Positions 1 through 8,443 of a stretch of 64,000 bases of DNA are shown piece after piece (position 1 is the first letter of the stretch; each line of letters begins with the position of its first letter). The notes under the pieces are model-generated. The model did not search any database. It was not told the origin of the DNA and worked only from the letters and a program-made list of their open reading frames with translations. The position numbers and the translations under genes were made by a program. Source of the DNA: a bacterium 1XD21-13 (GTDB lineage: Bacteria > Bacillota > Clostridia > Lachnospirales > Lachnospiraceae); NCBI GenBank assembly GCA_009917555.1, contig QZDX01000007.1, positions 62,001 through 126,000 of the forward strand, given 5' to 3'.

Positions 1-1
1 A

Positions 2-787
2 CTGGGTTTACAGGATGCAAAGCTTCATATCAACAGCATCGGCTGCGCCAACTGTAAAAAGACTTACAATGAAGCCCTCCTTTCTTATTTAAGAAAGCAT
101 GAGGACAAGCTGTGTCCCACCTGTCGGGAACGTATGCAGAAGAATCCGATGCGTGTGATTGACTGCAAGGTGCCGGAGTGCAAGGAGATTGTGAAGGATG
201 CACCCAGAACCATTGAATATCTGGACGAGGAATGCCGGACTCATTTTGAGGAGCTAAAGGGCCTGCTGACTCAGATGGAGATCCCCTTTGAGGTGGATAC
301 GGGCATTGTCCGGGGACTGGATTATTATACTAAGACCGTGTTTGAGTTTGTGAACCAGGACGGCTTCACCCTTTGCGGAGGCGGACGCTATGACGGCCTG
401 ATTCATGAGATTGATGAAAAGCAGGACATCCCATCCGTTGGCTTTGGAATGGGAATCGAGCGGATTCTGTATTTCCTGGAAAAAGAGGGCGTGGAGCTTC
501 CGCCTATGGAGATGCCGGACCTCTATGTGGGAATCCTGGGAGCCGAGGCCAGAGCCAGAGCCTTTAAGCTGGTAAATGAGATTCGCTCTCACGGGCTTAT
601 AGTGGAGACTGATTACATGGATCGCAGTGTGAAGGCCCAGATGAAGTATGCCAATAAGATTGGTGCCAAGAAGGTTGTGATCATTGGTGAGAACGAGCTG
701 GAAAAGGGCACAGCCAATGTAAAGGATATGGCAACCGGGGAGCAGACGGAGATAGAGCTTGCCAGGCTGCCGGAATTGTTTGGATAG
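2..787 (+). CDS. hisS: Histidyl-tRNA synthetase, C-terminal part (5' end outside window)
   Basis: Class II synthetase that charges tRNA-His in the cytoplasm. The reading frame is open from base 2, so the N-terminal part lies upstream. The visible part carries an insertion with paired cysteines (CANC and CPTC, then CKVPEC), the histidine-binding signature [13 protein letters not shown], the GGGRYDGL loop, the motif 3 region with FGMGIERIL, and a C-terminal anticodon-binding domain starting near PDLYVGIL. The gene is followed after 29 bases by aspS, the usual hisS-aspS order of Firmicutes, so the two are probably co-transcribed. No defect is seen. Confidence 0.97.
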   Translation: MGLQDAKLHINSIGCANCKKTYNEALLSYLRKHEDKLCPTCRERMQKNPMRVIDCKVPECKEIVKDAPRTIEYLDEECRTHFEELKGLLTQMEIPFEVDTGIVRGLDYYTKTVFEFVNQDGFTLCGGGRYDGLIHEIDEKQDIPSVGFGMGIERILYFLEKEGVELPPMEMPDLYVGILGAEARARAFKLVNEIRSHGLIVETDYMDRSVKAQMKYANKIGAKKVVIIGENELEKGTANVKDMATGEQTEIELARLPELFG

Positions 788-816
788 AATGGAACTAGGA
801 TAGGAGGACTTGAATC

Positions 817-2589
817 ATGTTTCAATCAAGAACACATACCTGCAATGAGCTCCGCATGGAGCATGTGGGAGAGACCGTTACCTTGACGGGGTGGTACGAG
901 AATCTGCGAAAGGTCAGCAAGAACCTGGGCTTTCTGATTCTCCGTGATTTCTACGGAACTACCCAGTTTGTCATTGAGACTGAGGAAATGATGGAGAAGC
1001 TTTCCGGTGTAAACACGGAATCCACCCTGTCAATCACCGGTGTGGTGCGGGAGCGATCCAGTAAGAACCCGAATCTGCCCACAGGGGATATTGAGGTGGT
1101 GCCGGAGGCCATAGAGGTTCTGGGCAAATGCCGTTACAATGAGCTGCCCTTTGAGATCAACCGCTCCAAGGAGGCAGACGAAAATACACGTCTGCGTTAT
1201 CGCTATCTGGATCTGAGAAATCCGGCGGTCAAGGATCGCATTATCCTCCGCTGCAATGTAGTGGCAGAGCTTAGAAAGAGCATGACGGACCATGGATTTC
1301 TGGAGATTACCACACCCATTCTCACCTGCTCCTCCCCGGAGGGGGCGAGAGACTACCTGGTGCCCTCCCGAAATCATCCGGGGAAATTCTATGCGCTTCC
1401 CCAGGCGCCCCAGCAGTTTAAGCAGCTTTTGATGACCTCCGGTTTTGATCGGTACTTCCAGATTGCCCCCTGCTTCCGGGACGAGGATGCCAGAGCGGAT
1501 CGCTCTCCGGGAGAGTTCTATCAGCTTGACATGGAGATGGCATTTGCCACCCAGGAGGATGTATTTGCGGTGCTGGAGGATGTGCTTCCTCCCATCTTTG
1601 CAAAGTATGGCACGTATCACACGGCTTCCAAAGCGCCCTTTAAACGGATTTCTTTCCATGATGCTATGGAGCAGTACGGATCGGACAAGCCGGATCTGCG
1701 GATTGACCTGACCCTGACGGATGCCACAGACTGCATGGAGGGTTGCGGCTTTGGACCCTTTGAGGAGCAGAATGTGCAGGCGGTGGTATTCAGTGGCTTT
1801 GGAGCTGCCAGAAAGGTCATTGACAAAATGTGCGCTGACGTGGAGGTTCAGACAGGAAATAAGGCGTACTGGTTCCGTCTGGATGACAAGGGCGAGCTGG
1901 TAGGCGGTATTTCCAAGTTCCTTGTGGAGCGGAAAGAGGCCGTGGTGGAGGCTCTTTCTCTGAAGCCGGGGGATTTTGTGGGACTCGCAGCAGGAAAGAA
2001 GGAGACGGCCCAGAAGACGGCCGGTGTGTTCCGCAGGATTTTGGGAAATACGGTAGAGGGTCATATGAACAAGGAGTGCTATGAATTCTGCTGGATCGTG
2101 GATTTCCCCATGTATGAGATTGGGGAGGAGTCGGGAAAGCTGGAATTCTGCCATAATCCATTTTCCATGCCTCAGGGCGGTATGAAGGATCTGCTGGAGA
2201 AAGACCCCCTGGATATTTATGCTTATCAGTATGACCTGGTTTGCAATGGTGTGGAGCTGTCCTCCGGTGCGGTGCGGAACCATGATCCGGAGATTATGGT
2301 GAAAGCCTTTGAGCTGGTAGGACTGGGCGAGGAGGATGTGAAAGCCAAGTTCCCGGCTATGTACAATGCTTTCTGCTACGGAGCGCCGCCCCACGCAGGT
2401 ATAGCGCCCGGCGTGGACCGGATGGTGATGCTGATTGCCGGGGAGGAGAGTATCCGGGAGATTATTCCTTTCCCCATGAACAAGACGGCCCAGGATGTGA
2501 TGATGGGCGCTCCGGCAGAGGTGGAGCCGCAGCAGCTTAAGGATGTGCACATTGCTCTTGAGTTGCCGGAGGCGAAAAAAGAGGCATAG
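817..2589 (+). CDS. aspS: Aspartyl-tRNA synthetase
   Basis: Class II synthetase of 590 residues, the normal bacterial length, charging tRNA-Asp. In order: N-terminal OB-fold anticodon domain (about 1-105), RYRYLDLR, motif 2 with FRDEDARADRSPGEFYQLD near residue 224, the bacterial GAD-type insertion (about 290-420), and motif 3 with GVDRMVMLIAGEESIREI near residue 533. The OB-fold has Leu-Gly where non-discriminating enzymes usually have His-Gly, which hints at an Asp-only enzyme (inference). The start has a strong ribosome site, AGGAGG nine bases upstream. The leader also holds GGAACT five bases before that site, a weak copy of the leader motif described elsewhere in this window. Confidence 0.97.
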   Translation: MFQSRTHTCNELRMEHVGETVTLTGWYENLRKVSKNLGFLILRDFYGTTQFVIETEEMMEKLSGVNTESTLSITGVVRERSSKNPNLPTGDIEVVPEAIEVLGKCRYNELPFEINRSKEADENTRLRYRYLDLRNPAVKDRIILRCNVVAELRKSMTDHGFLEITTPILTCSSPEGARDYLVPSRNHPGKFYALPQAPQQFKQLLMTSGFDRYFQIAPCFRDEDARADRSPGEFYQLDMEMAFATQEDVFAVLEDVLPPIFAKYGTYHTASKAPFKRISFHDAMEQYGSDKPDLRIDLTLTDATDCMEGCGFGPFEEQNVQAVVFSGFGAARKVIDKMCADVEVQTGNKAYWFRLDDKGELVGGISKFLVERKEAVVEALSLKPGDFVGLAAGKKETAQKTAGVFRRILGNTVEGHMNKECYEFCWIVDFPMYEIGEESGKLEFCHNPFSMPQGGMKDLLEKDPLDIYAYQYDLVCNGVELSSGAVRNHDPEIMVKAFELVGLGEEDVKAKFPAMYNAFCYGAPPHAGIAPGVDRMVMLIAGEESIREIIPFPMNKTAQDVMMGAPAEVEPQQLKDVHIALELPEAKKEA

Positions 2590-2602
2590 AGTATTGGATT
2601 GT

Positions 2603-2914
2603 TTAGAATACAAAGACGGTGAAAAATCCGGTTGCCGTAGAAAGATATTGTATAAAAAGAACGGCTAAAATAATCTGAATAACCAAAATACAGGGCATAC
2701 CTATGACAAAGGCGGTATGCCTTGTTTTATGCCGGAAAATCTGCATTCCCAGAATAGAGCCAATACTGCCCCCCAGAATTGCAGTGAGAAACAGGGTTTT
2801 TTCGGGAATGCGCCATTTTTTGTGACGGGCCCTCTGCTTGTCATTTGCCATAAGGAGAAAGGCAAGGATATTCATAAATATTAAATAATAGTAGAAAAGG
2901 GTGGAAAATTTCAT
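2603..2914 (-). CDS. DUF1294 small membrane protein
   Basis: A 103-residue protein with three or four hydrophobic stretches. It matches the DUF1294 pattern: DK near residue 25, then RIPE, then a GG-G region and FRHKT followed by a hydrophobic segment. The family is widespread in bacteria, sits in the membrane and has no agreed function. It is convergent with aspS, with only 13 bases between the stop codons. Its ribosome site is merged with a leader-motif-like sequence (ATTACGGAGG) directly before the start. The family call is firm; nothing points to a specific role. Confidence 0.85.
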   Translation of the reverse strand: MKFSTLFYYYLIFMNILAFLLMANDKQRARHKKWRIPEKTLFLTAILGGSIGSILGMQIFRHKTRHTAFVIGMPCILVIQIILAVLFIQYLSTATGFFTVFVF

Positions 2915-2918
2915 AGGT

Positions 2919-2934
2919 ACCTCCGTAATACTCG
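2919..2934 (-). promoter_or_regulatory. Degenerate leader motif before DUF1294 gene
   Basis: On the minus strand the sequence GTATTACGGAGG lies just before the start codon. It resembles the ATTACGGAACT leader motif found before other genes here, but the usual 5-6 base gap is lost and the motif runs straight into the ribosome site. It may be a coincidence or a decayed copy. Confidence 0.35.
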
Positions 2935-3171
2935 ATTTTTATTCCTGCGAGCAATGAGCCAAGTGCTGTGCTTGCGACGCAACGCTAGTCCTTTAGGGCA
3001 CGAGCATTTGGCGAATGCTGCGGGGTTACTGACTGACAGAAAATTATATGTGACAGCATTCACAGACGGGGACATTTTCAGCTATGTAATCGTGAGTCTG
3101 TGAATAGGAACAGTATACCACGAAATAATAAATGTGTGAATGAAAGCCTGACAAAATAATAGAAAAAGTGC
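2935..3171. other. Gene-free stretch between DUF1294 and glyA
   Basis: About 240 bases without a convincing gene. It holds a short hairpin (GAGCATT, then AATGCT, near 3000-3016) and several partial repeats around it, but I recognise no riboswitch. In particular there is no tandem glycine aptamer, which would have been plausible before glyA. Promoters for the divergent DUF1294 gene probably lie here. Confidence 0.4.
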
Positions 3172-3200
3172 TTGCTTTTTTCCAAGCTCTCGCATATAAT
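3172..3200 (+). promoter_or_regulatory. Probable glyA promoter
   Basis: TTGCTT, a 17-base spacer, then a perfect TATAAT. The predicted transcript start is near 3207, giving glyA a leader of roughly 120 bases that includes two copies of the ATTACGGAAC motif. The same TTGCTT-17-TATAAT arrangement precedes the fructokinase-like gene at 37.6 kb. Confidence 0.7.
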
Positions 3201-3278
3201 GGAGCATGTGCTGAAAAGACAAATGTGCGTCGTGTAAAGACATATGAAAAGCACAGAAAAACATCAGAAAATTGGAGA

Positions 3279-3326
3279 ATATTACGGAACTGAAAAACAT
3301 TACGGAACTAAAATGAGGAGGAACTT
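3279..3326 (+). repeat. Leader motif, two copies, before glyA
   Basis: ATTACGGAACT occurs at 3281 and again at 3299. The second copy is followed after six bases by the ribosome site AGGAGG and then the glyA start. The same motif-to-ribosome-site spacing (5-6 bases) recurs before several unrelated genes in this window. Confidence 0.7.
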
Positions 3327-3327
3327 T

Positions 3328-4569
3328 ATGTATTCATTTGAGGAAGTGAAAGCAGTAGACAGCGAAGTGGCTGTCGCCATTCAGGCAGAGATGGATCGTC
3401 AGAACAGCCACATTGAATTGATCGCATCGGAAAACTGGGTATCCAAGGCTGTGATGGCAGCTATGGGAAGCCCTTTAACCAATAAATATGCGGAAGGATA
3501 TTCCGGAAAGCGCTACTACGGCGGCTGCGAGTGTGTGGACGTGGTGGAGGACCTGGCTATTGAGCGTGCCAAGAAAATCTTTGGCTGCGAGTATGTGAAT
3601 GTACAGCCCCATTCCGGCGCACAGGCCAATATGGCGGTGGAATTCGCCATGCTGGAGCCGGGAGATACCATTATGGGACAGGACCTGGCTCACGGGGGAC
3701 ATCTGACACACGGAAGCCCAGCCAACTTTTCCGGAAAATATTTTAAGGTAGTACCCTATGGCGTAAATGATGACGGCGTACTGGACTATGAGGAGATCCG
3801 CCGTCTGGCTCTTGAGTGCAAGCCCAAGCTTATCATTGCAGGCGCCAGCGCTTATGCCAGAACCATTGATTTTAAGCGGTTTCGGGAGATTGCTGATGAG
3901 GCGGGCGCATATCTGATGGTGGACATTGCCCACATTGCCGGCCTGGTAGCCGCAGGGCTTCATCCAAGCCCCATTCCCTATGCCCATGTGACAACCACAA
4001 CCACCCATAAAACCCTCCGGGGACCCAGGGGCGGTATGATTATGTCTGATGCGGAGACGGCGAAGAAGTTTAACTTTAACAAGGCCGTATTTCCGGGGAT
4101 CCAGGGCGGTCCTCTGATGCATGTGATTGCGGCAAAGGCTGTCTGCTTTGCGGAGGCCCTGACGCCGGAGTACAAAGCGTACCAGGAGCAGATCGTGAAG
4201 AACGCCCAGGCTCTCTGCAAGGGACTGATGGATCGTGGCATTAAGATTGTATCCGGAGGAACGGACAACCATTTGATGCTGGTGGATCTGACGCCCTTTG
4301 ATCTGACCGGCAAGGACGTGGAGCATCTTTTGGATGCGGCCAACATTACAGCCAATAAGAACACCATTCCCAATGATCCCAAGTCGGCATTTGTTACCAG
4401 CGGCGTGCGGCTCGGAACGCCGGCAGTGACGGCAAGAGGCTTGAAGGAAGCAGATATGGAGACGGTAGCGGAAGCAGTATCCGTAATGATTAAGGAGGGC
4501 GAAGCGGCTACGGAGAAGGCGAAGGCTCTGGTGAAGAGCTTGACAGATAAGTATCCGCTGAATATGTAA
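3328..4569 (+). CDS. glyA: Serine hydroxymethyltransferase
   Basis: PLP enzyme that converts serine and tetrahydrofolate to glycine and 5,10-methylene-tetrahydrofolate, feeding one-carbon metabolism. Length is 413 residues, normal for the family. The PLP-binding lysine is in [14 protein letters not shown] (Lys228). Other family marks are [10 protein letters not shown] near the N-terminus, [15 protein letters not shown], and FPGIQGGPL. The start at 3328 is chosen because AGGAGG lies seven bases upstream and the protein then begins MYSFEEV; a longer in-frame start at 3244 would only add residues read from the leader. Two terminator hairpins follow. Confidence 0.96.
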   Translation: MYSFEEVKAVDSEVAVAIQAEMDRQNSHIELIASENWVSKAVMAAMGSPLTNKYAEGYSGKRYYGGCECVDVVEDLAIERAKKIFGCEYVNVQPHSGAQANMAVEFAMLEPGDTIMGQDLAHGGHLTHGSPANFSGKYFKVVPYGVNDDGVLDYEEIRRLALECKPKLIIAGASAYARTIDFKRFREIADEAGAYLMVDIAHIAGLVAAGLHPSPIPYAHVTTTTTHKTLRGPRGGMIMSDAETAKKFNFNKAVFPGIQGGPLMHVIAAKAVCFAEALTPEYKAYQEQIVKNAQALCKGLMDRGIKIVSGGTDNHLMLVDLTPFDLTGKDVEHLLDAANITANKNTIPNDPKSAFVTSGVRLGTPAVTARGLKEADMETVAEAVSVMIKEGEAATEKAKALVKSLTDKYPLNM

Positions 4570-4628
4570 TGATACCAGGGTCAAAAGGTCATGTATGAAA
4601 TGCGGAGCAATCCGTAGGTATCAGGGAT

Positions 4629-4670
4629 CAAAAAACTGTCGCAGAAGGGCGTATTCTGCGACAGTTTTTT
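4629..4670 (+). terminator. Terminator after glyA
   Basis: Twelve-base-pair stem ACTGTCGCAGAA / TTCTGCGACAGT with a 7-base loop, followed by a T run. This is a classical intrinsic terminator. Confidence 0.9.
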
Positions 4671-4733
4671 AACAAAATGTATTTTTAACATTATACCCAG
4701 TTTCGCTCTATTTTGCAACAAAAAATTTAGAGG

Positions 4734-4786
4734 AAGGCGTTATCCAGCAGGGCAAAGAGCCATCTGCGGGGCATAGCGCCTTTTTT
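4734..4786 (+). terminator. Second terminator-like hairpin before the integrase gene
   Basis: Stem AAGGCGTTAT / ATAGCGCCTT with one G-T wobble, closing a long loop, followed directly by six T. It may be the terminator of a removed gene or insulate the integrase. Confidence 0.55.
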
Positions 4787-4843
4787 ATTTGCACTGAACA
4801 GGCGGCTTTGGAGTAAAATTAGAAAAAACGGAGGTATGAATTA

Positions 4844-5659
4844 ATGACAAAAGAGAGAGAATCAAGTACTTTTGCGGATTATTGTGAAAATTGGCTGTCT
4901 GCAAAAAGCTCCCGCCTGAAAGCGTCAAGCTGTGCAAAATACAGGGCAGAAATGGATAATCATATTAAGCCTTATTTCAAAAACAAACAGCTCTGTGAAA
5001 TTACAACAGAGGAAATAAATGCTTTTACCCAGATGCTGTTATGTGAAAAAGGATTGTCGGCAAAGACAGTCCGGGCTGTTTTAACCTTGTTCCGCTCTGT
5101 ATTTATTTACACAGAGCGAAGGACAGGGCAAAAGCCGCAAATGCTGGAAATAGTTTATCCAAAGGAGTGCAAAAGAACGGTGCGTGTGCTGAATGAAAAT
5201 GAGGAAGAGATTTTGATGAAATGCCTTGCCCGGGAAATGAATCTGGATAAGTTTGGCATTTACCTGTCTTTGCGTACGGGAATGCGGATTGGGGAGGTAT
5301 GTGCTTTGAGATGGCGTGATATTCCCCTTATGCTGGATATAGCGAAGCTCTGTACACGATTCTATCCGGGAATACCAGATGCCTTTGTCCTTACAGGCAC
5401 GGAGCAGTGTATGGAGCCGAGGAAGCTTCAAAGGCGGCTGAAAAAATATACAGAGGCATGTAAGCTGAAAGAGGTTCATTTTCATACGCTCAGACATACC
5501 TTTGCCACTCGGTGCATTGAGGTGGGCTTTGACGTAAAAACTTTGAGTGAAATCCTGGGGCATTCAAATGTCAGTGTGACCTTGAATCAATATGTGCATC
5601 CCAATATGAACCTGAAGAGGGAAAACATGAGCCGCCTGAAAGAAGGCATCCGATTATAA
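4844..5659 (+). CDS. Tyrosine recombinase (integrase), shortened
   Basis: Site-specific DNA recombinase of the phage/ICE integrase family. An N-terminal SAM-like DNA-binding domain (about 8-105) is followed by the catalytic domain. The catalytic residues Arg148 (TGMRIGEV), His214 and Arg217 (HTLRH), His240 (LGHSNV) and nucleophile Tyr250 (QYVH) are all present. At 271 residues it is clearly shorter than the usual 370-400. The region between Arg148 and His214, which normally holds the beta-hairpin lysine and the KTxxSxRxI strand, is reduced to an unusual run (IPLMLDIAKLCTRFYPG). Activity is therefore doubtful. Its neighbours are fragments of conjugative-element genes, so it probably marks the left end of a decayed integrative element. 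Confidence 0.9.
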   Translation: MTKERESSTFADYCENWLSAKSSRLKASSCAKYRAEMDNHIKPYFKNKQLCEITTEEINAFTQMLLCEKGLSAKTVRAVLTLFRSVFIYTERRTGQKPQMLEIVYPKECKRTVRVLNENEEEILMKCLAREMNLDKFGIYLSLRTGMRIGEVCALRWRDIPLMLDIAKLCTRFYPGIPDAFVLTGTEQCMEPRKLQRRLKKYTEACKLKEVHFHTLRHTFATRCIEVGFDVKTLSEILGHSNVSVTLNQYVHPNMNLKRENMSRLKEGIRL

Positions 5660-5900
5660 AGAAATAATAATTTTGTGTAGGCACTTTCTTAAACTGTTGC
5701 AGAATACGCCTATCTGCGTCATTGGTAAGAGAGTGTTTTTTGTTTTGTAGATTTTTAAGGATGAAAGCCCTGCGATAATGCTCATGTACGGTAAAGAAGC
5801 AAGCAACCAAAAACAAGAGATAGACCGCCAGCACCACACTATTCCGAACCCAAAGAACCAAAAACCAAAAGACAAGCATTATGGAATCCCTCTCATTCAT
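5571..5900 (-). CDS. Possible small membrane protein coupled to the WYL regulator
   Basis: A 109-codon frame whose start codon overlaps the last codons of the WYL regulator gene (ATGAATGA arrangement), suggesting translational coupling. The N-terminal 35 residues form a long hydrophobic stretch (SIMLVFWFLVLWVRNSVVLAVYLLFLVACFF), given here only as a two-pass or single-pass membrane region at about residues 6-38. The rest is basic and polar. The last 30 codons run antisense into the 3' end of the integrase gene, so the true C-terminus may have been lost when that gene arrived. I do not recognise a family. It may not be a real gene. Confidence 0.35.
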   Translation of the reverse strand: MNERDSIMLVFWFLVLWVRNSVVLAVYLLFLVACFFTVHEHYRRAFILKNLQNKKHSLTNDADRRILQQFKKVPTQNYYFFIIGCLLSGGSCFPSSGSYWDAHIDSRSH

Positions 5901-6861
5901 TCATACTTGTTTCCAAACTGCAATAATGCTGATGTAATTCATATATTTTTTGCTGCATTAGTTTAATTAACTCCACTGGTTCTAACACAGTGGCATTATT
6001 TCCAAACGGCAATATATAATCAGCAACCCATTCTAAGGCAGCATGGTTTATTTCCATGTCGATTATCCCGCCGCCTGTTGAAAATATTTTCAATCCACTT
6101 GCAAGCAAACATTCACTTTCACAGCGTTTGACACCTATATCTGTCAGTTGGATTTTCATGTGGTAATCGTTTTTAACCTCTGTTTTTTCAAGATATTCTT
6201 GAATTGACGCAGGAATAGGGTATTTTCCTTTTGGATAGGGCTTTTCCTCTATGATTTCTTTGATACGGTCAACCCGGAATACTCTGGTTTGATTTGCTGT
6301 TGTACAATAGGCGGGGCAATACCAAAGTCCATTCATAGCATATAAGCCGATAGGTATAATTGTGCGTGTGCTTTCAGAATATGTTGACGAATACCGTATT
6401 GTTGTGGCATGGCGGTTTATGGCAACAAGAAACATTGATTTAAGCAATGGCGAATCGCAATGTCTGTCTGGAATCCAAAATACAACCTTGTTTTGAATCT
6501 GCGTGATACTCTTTTGCATATCTAATGGCAAACAATTCAAAAATTTTTTCAAGACGGATATGGTTTCCTGTTCAAACGGCAGGTCACGGTGATATTGCAA
6601 GGCTTGACAGGCAAAGAAAATAGCTTTTGCTTCGCTTTCTGAAAAAGCAATAGGCGGCAAAATGCGTTCTTTTAAGATGTGATAGCCACCCGCCGCCCCG
6701 ACTTCGGAGTAAAGAGGGAAGCCCGCCTGCTCCAATTCCCGCAAGTCACGCAGTATGGTTCTTTTTGATACAGAAAATTCATTTGCCAATTCGCCTACTG
6801 TAAAATCCTTTTTTGCATTTATTGTTATCATAATTTCAATAAGCCGTTCTGCCTTTGACAT
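5893..6861 (-). CDS. WYL-domain transcriptional regulator (HTH_11 + WYL)
   Basis: Cytoplasmic DNA-binding regulator of 322 residues, normal for the YafY/DeoR-like group. Residues about 5-60 form a winged helix (FTVGELANEFSVSKRTILRDLRELE gives the recognition helix region, about 20-45). The ligand-sensing WYL domain follows in the middle (about 140-215, IRYSSTYSESTRTIIPIGLYAMNG begins it), then a C-terminal WCX-like domain ending with WVADYILPFGNNATVL. It is transcribed away from a perfect inverted repeat that overlaps its own promoter, so autoregulation is likely. The effector and targets are unknown; a half copy of the repeat near the YCII gene promoter suggests that gene as one target. Confidence 0.88.
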   Translation of the reverse strand: MSKAERLIEIMITINAKKDFTVGELANEFSVSKRTILRDLRELEQAGFPLYSEVGAAGGYHILKERILPPIAFSESEAKAIFFACQALQYHRDLPFEQETISVLKKFLNCLPLDMQKSITQIQNKVVFWIPDRHCDSPLLKSMFLVAINRHATTIRYSSTYSESTRTIIPIGLYAMNGLWYCPAYCTTANQTRVFRVDRIKEIIEEKPYPKGKYPIPASIQEYLEKTEVKNDYHMKIQLTDIGVKRCESECLLASGLKIFSTGGGIIDMEINHAALEWVADYILPFGNNATVLEPVELIKLMQQKIYELHQHYCSLETSMNE

Positions 6862-6877
6862 TTTTGAACTCCTTTCC

Positions 6878-6933
6878 GAATAGTGACAGCCCTTGTCACT
6901 ATTCTATGATAAACTATTTATGTTTCAAATTCA
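6878..6933 (-). promoter_or_regulatory. WYL regulator promoter with perfect inverted-repeat operator
   Basis: On the minus strand, TTGAAA, 16 bases, TAGAAT form a plausible promoter. GAATAGTGACA and TGTCACTATTC (6878-6888 and 6894-6904) are perfect 11-base arms around a 5-base centre and overlap the -10 and start region, 17 bases before the start codon. This is the typical place for an autoregulatory repressor site. Confidence 0.65.
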
Positions 6934-6990
6934 ATATGGCATTAAAACGAAACCATGCACGCCTCATGTGGGAGAAAGGGGGAATCATTC

Positions 6991-7152
6991 ATGCCTTGCA
7001 CAGAATCATACAAGGAACATATCGAATATACATTTAATGCCTTTTGCAGAGTAGCCATACACTATGCGGCTATCAACGCATGGCGTGACAGGGACAAACG
7101 GCGGCTTATCGCTGCCCTGTTACAGTTCCGTTTTGACGAACAGGCAACATAA
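6991..7152 (+). pseudogene. Fragment of a conjugative-element sigma-like gene
   Basis: A 53-residue frame beginning MPCTESYKEH. The part YTFNAFCRVAIHYAAINAWRD resembles the N-terminal end of the short sigma-70-like proteins of Tn916/Tn1549-type elements, which continue for another 80-100 residues there. Here it stops early. With the winged-helix fragment right behind it, I read it as a remnant. The family match is from memory of the pattern and is moderate at best. Confidence 0.45.
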
Positions 7153-7158
7153 CGGGAG

Positions 7159-7517
7159 GTGAGATTTGTCGGGAAAATTGTCATGCTTATATTCAACGAC
7201 ACAGAAGAAAAAGCGGTTGAGAAAGCCATAGCTGCCCTTGCCGATATGATACCGCTGGAAGCCATACAGCCGCCCCATTCCCCCGCACTGGTTTTTCCGG
7301 GATTGGAAATCAGATTACACCAACGCCGGGTGCTGAAAGACGGGGCAGACATCTACCTCACCCGTTTGGAATACGGCGCACTCTGCTACCTTGCTGCCAG
7401 TCAAGCGTTGTCAGCGTGATATGCAATTTGTGGAAAAAGATAGAGCCGGACAACCGCAAGCCCATTTACATAAAGACCGTTTTAGGTGTAGGCTATAAGT
7501 TTGCTTCGGGGAAGTGA
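7159..7517 (+). pseudogene. Winged-helix (OmpR-type) regulator, broken by deletion and frameshift
   Basis: The first frame gives a short N-terminal domain and then the start of an OmpR-type DNA-binding domain (LVFPGLEIRLHQRRVLKDG, LTRLEYGALCYLAA), ending at a stop near 7418. From about 7405 a second frame carries the end of the same domain (VVSVICNLWKKIEP, IYIKTVLGVGYKFASGK). The expected stretch between them, about 25 residues that hold the recognition-helix approach, is missing. Receiver-less regulators of this kind are standard cargo of Tn1549-like conjugative elements. Internal deletion plus frameshift means no functional protein. Confidence 0.75.
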
Positions 7518-7554
7518 CAGACAGATTGCTATTGCCGGATAAATATAATATAAT
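7512..7554 (+). promoter_or_regulatory. Promoter of the YCII gene, with a half operator
   Basis: TTGCTA at 7526, 17 bases, TATAAT at 7549. Just upstream AGTGACA (from 7513) matches one arm of the WYL regulator inverted repeat, so the gene may be under that regulator (weak inference from a 7-base match). Confidence 0.6.
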
Positions 7555-7594
7555 AACCCCAGTGAACCACATAGAATGTAAAGGAGAAAATCGT

Positions 7595-7894
7595 ATGGAA
7601 AAATTGATGTATATGATGATGATTGAGAAAAGCAAGACCTATAATAAAATGACAAAACAGGTAGTTATGGAACACGTTGAGAACATAAGAAAGCTGGACG
7701 ATAAGGGAAAGCTGGAAATCTGCGGTGTCTTTAAAGGCTATCCGGGAATGGCAGGTATGTATATCCTAAAAACAGAGAACCGTGAAGAAGCGGAAGATAT
7801 TTGCAAATCGGAACCGTTGGTTATGGGAGGATATGCAACCTACAAGTTAGTCGGTTTACAGATTGCAAACCGGGAAAATAATTACTTGCTGTAA
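7595..7894 (+). CDS. YciI-like (YCII domain) protein
   Basis: A 99-residue soluble protein with the YCII-related fold: a beta strand at the start (MYMMMIEKS), a helix with a conserved His (MEHVENIRKLDDKGKLEICG), and the second strand-helix half (MYILKTENREEAEDICKSEPLVMGGY). Proteins of this ferredoxin-like fold are small and of mostly unknown reaction. The start at 7595 has AAGGAGAA nine bases upstream; an in-frame start at 7514 would read through the promoter and is rejected. It sits in a transferred region behind a broken element gene and may be controlled by the WYL regulator. Confidence 0.75.
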   Translation: MEKLMYMMMIEKSKTYNKMTKQVVMEHVENIRKLDDKGKLEICGVFKGYPGMAGMYILKTENREEAEDICKSEPLVMGGYATYKLVGLQIANRENNYLL

Positions 7895-8400
7895 TTGCGG
7901 CAAGAAACAACACTGGGGAAACAGAATCTGGCTCACATGAAAACTGAATAATCGCTGCCACATGAAACGGCACACTGAAACAGGGAATCAAAAAAGATTT
8001 CCTGTTTTTTGCGCTCATTTTTGGCATTTTCAAAAATCGCTAGTATTGCGCCGCGCAAGGGGGGATAAGAAAAAATCTTCTCTCCCGTTTGGCAAATCCG
8101 CAAGCTGTCCGTGGAGGGCGGCAAAGAGAAAATCTGTCCTGTTTATTTGGCAGTTTCCAATTTTCGGTGGTGTGGGGAATGAAAGGAAAATGAAGAAATT
8201 TCTGAAAATCCCCGCCTATCCGGGCTTGTGTGGTGTTGTAAGGAATGAGGGGAAATTTTCGCAAATCAACGTCCATTTTGCCTTTTGCTGGTTTGTAAGT
8301 ATCGGGGAGAGAAATTTTCCGCAGCTTTGGCAAAATCTCTCCGTGTGGCACTAAAAAGAATTGAAAGTGAGTGTGATGCCTATGATTGCTGTTTTTGGAC
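7895..8400. other. Gene-free stretch, probably residue of a mobile element
   Basis: About 500 bases in which I see no credible gene; a 130-codon frame at 7962-8354 has an atypical amino acid composition rich in Trp, Phe and Arg and no domain. A palindrome TTGCGC-c-GCGCAA at 8046-8058 followed by six G (8059-8064) has the look of a processing or transfer site of a conjugative element, but I cannot match it to a known origin of transfer. Confidence 0.35.
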
Positions 8401-8429
8401 TTGCAGGATAAAAAGGAAAACCGTATAAT
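8401..8429 (+). promoter_or_regulatory. Promoter before the Rpn-type fragment
   Basis: TTGCAG, 17 bases, TATAAT. The -10 box ends only 14 bases before the TTG start, so the transcript would have almost no leader beyond the AAAGGAG ribosome site. Confidence 0.55.
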
Positions 8430-8443
8430 GAAAGGAGAACAAA

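Noticed and set aside
788-816. T-box leader before aspS (and at 38624-38658 before argS)
   Set aside because: Gaps of 29 and 35 bases are far too short and no TGGNACC-like bulge is present.
1030-2613. Long open frame antisense to aspS
   Set aside because: It is the mirror of a conserved aspS gene, has no ribosome site or domain, and comes from the GC pattern of the coding strand.
2935-3327. Glycine or folate riboswitch before glyA
   Set aside because: Neither the tandem glycine aptamer nor THF aptamer consensus could be found; only a short hairpin and the leader motif copies are visible.
3475-4584. Long open frame antisense to glyA
   Set aside because: Shadow of glyA with no motif; low-quality composition rich in His, Arg and Leu.
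7962-8354. 130-codon frame after the YCII gene
   Set aside because: No ribosome site, atypical composition rich in Trp, Phe and Lys, and an opposite frame open over the same stretch; treated as non-coding residue of the element.
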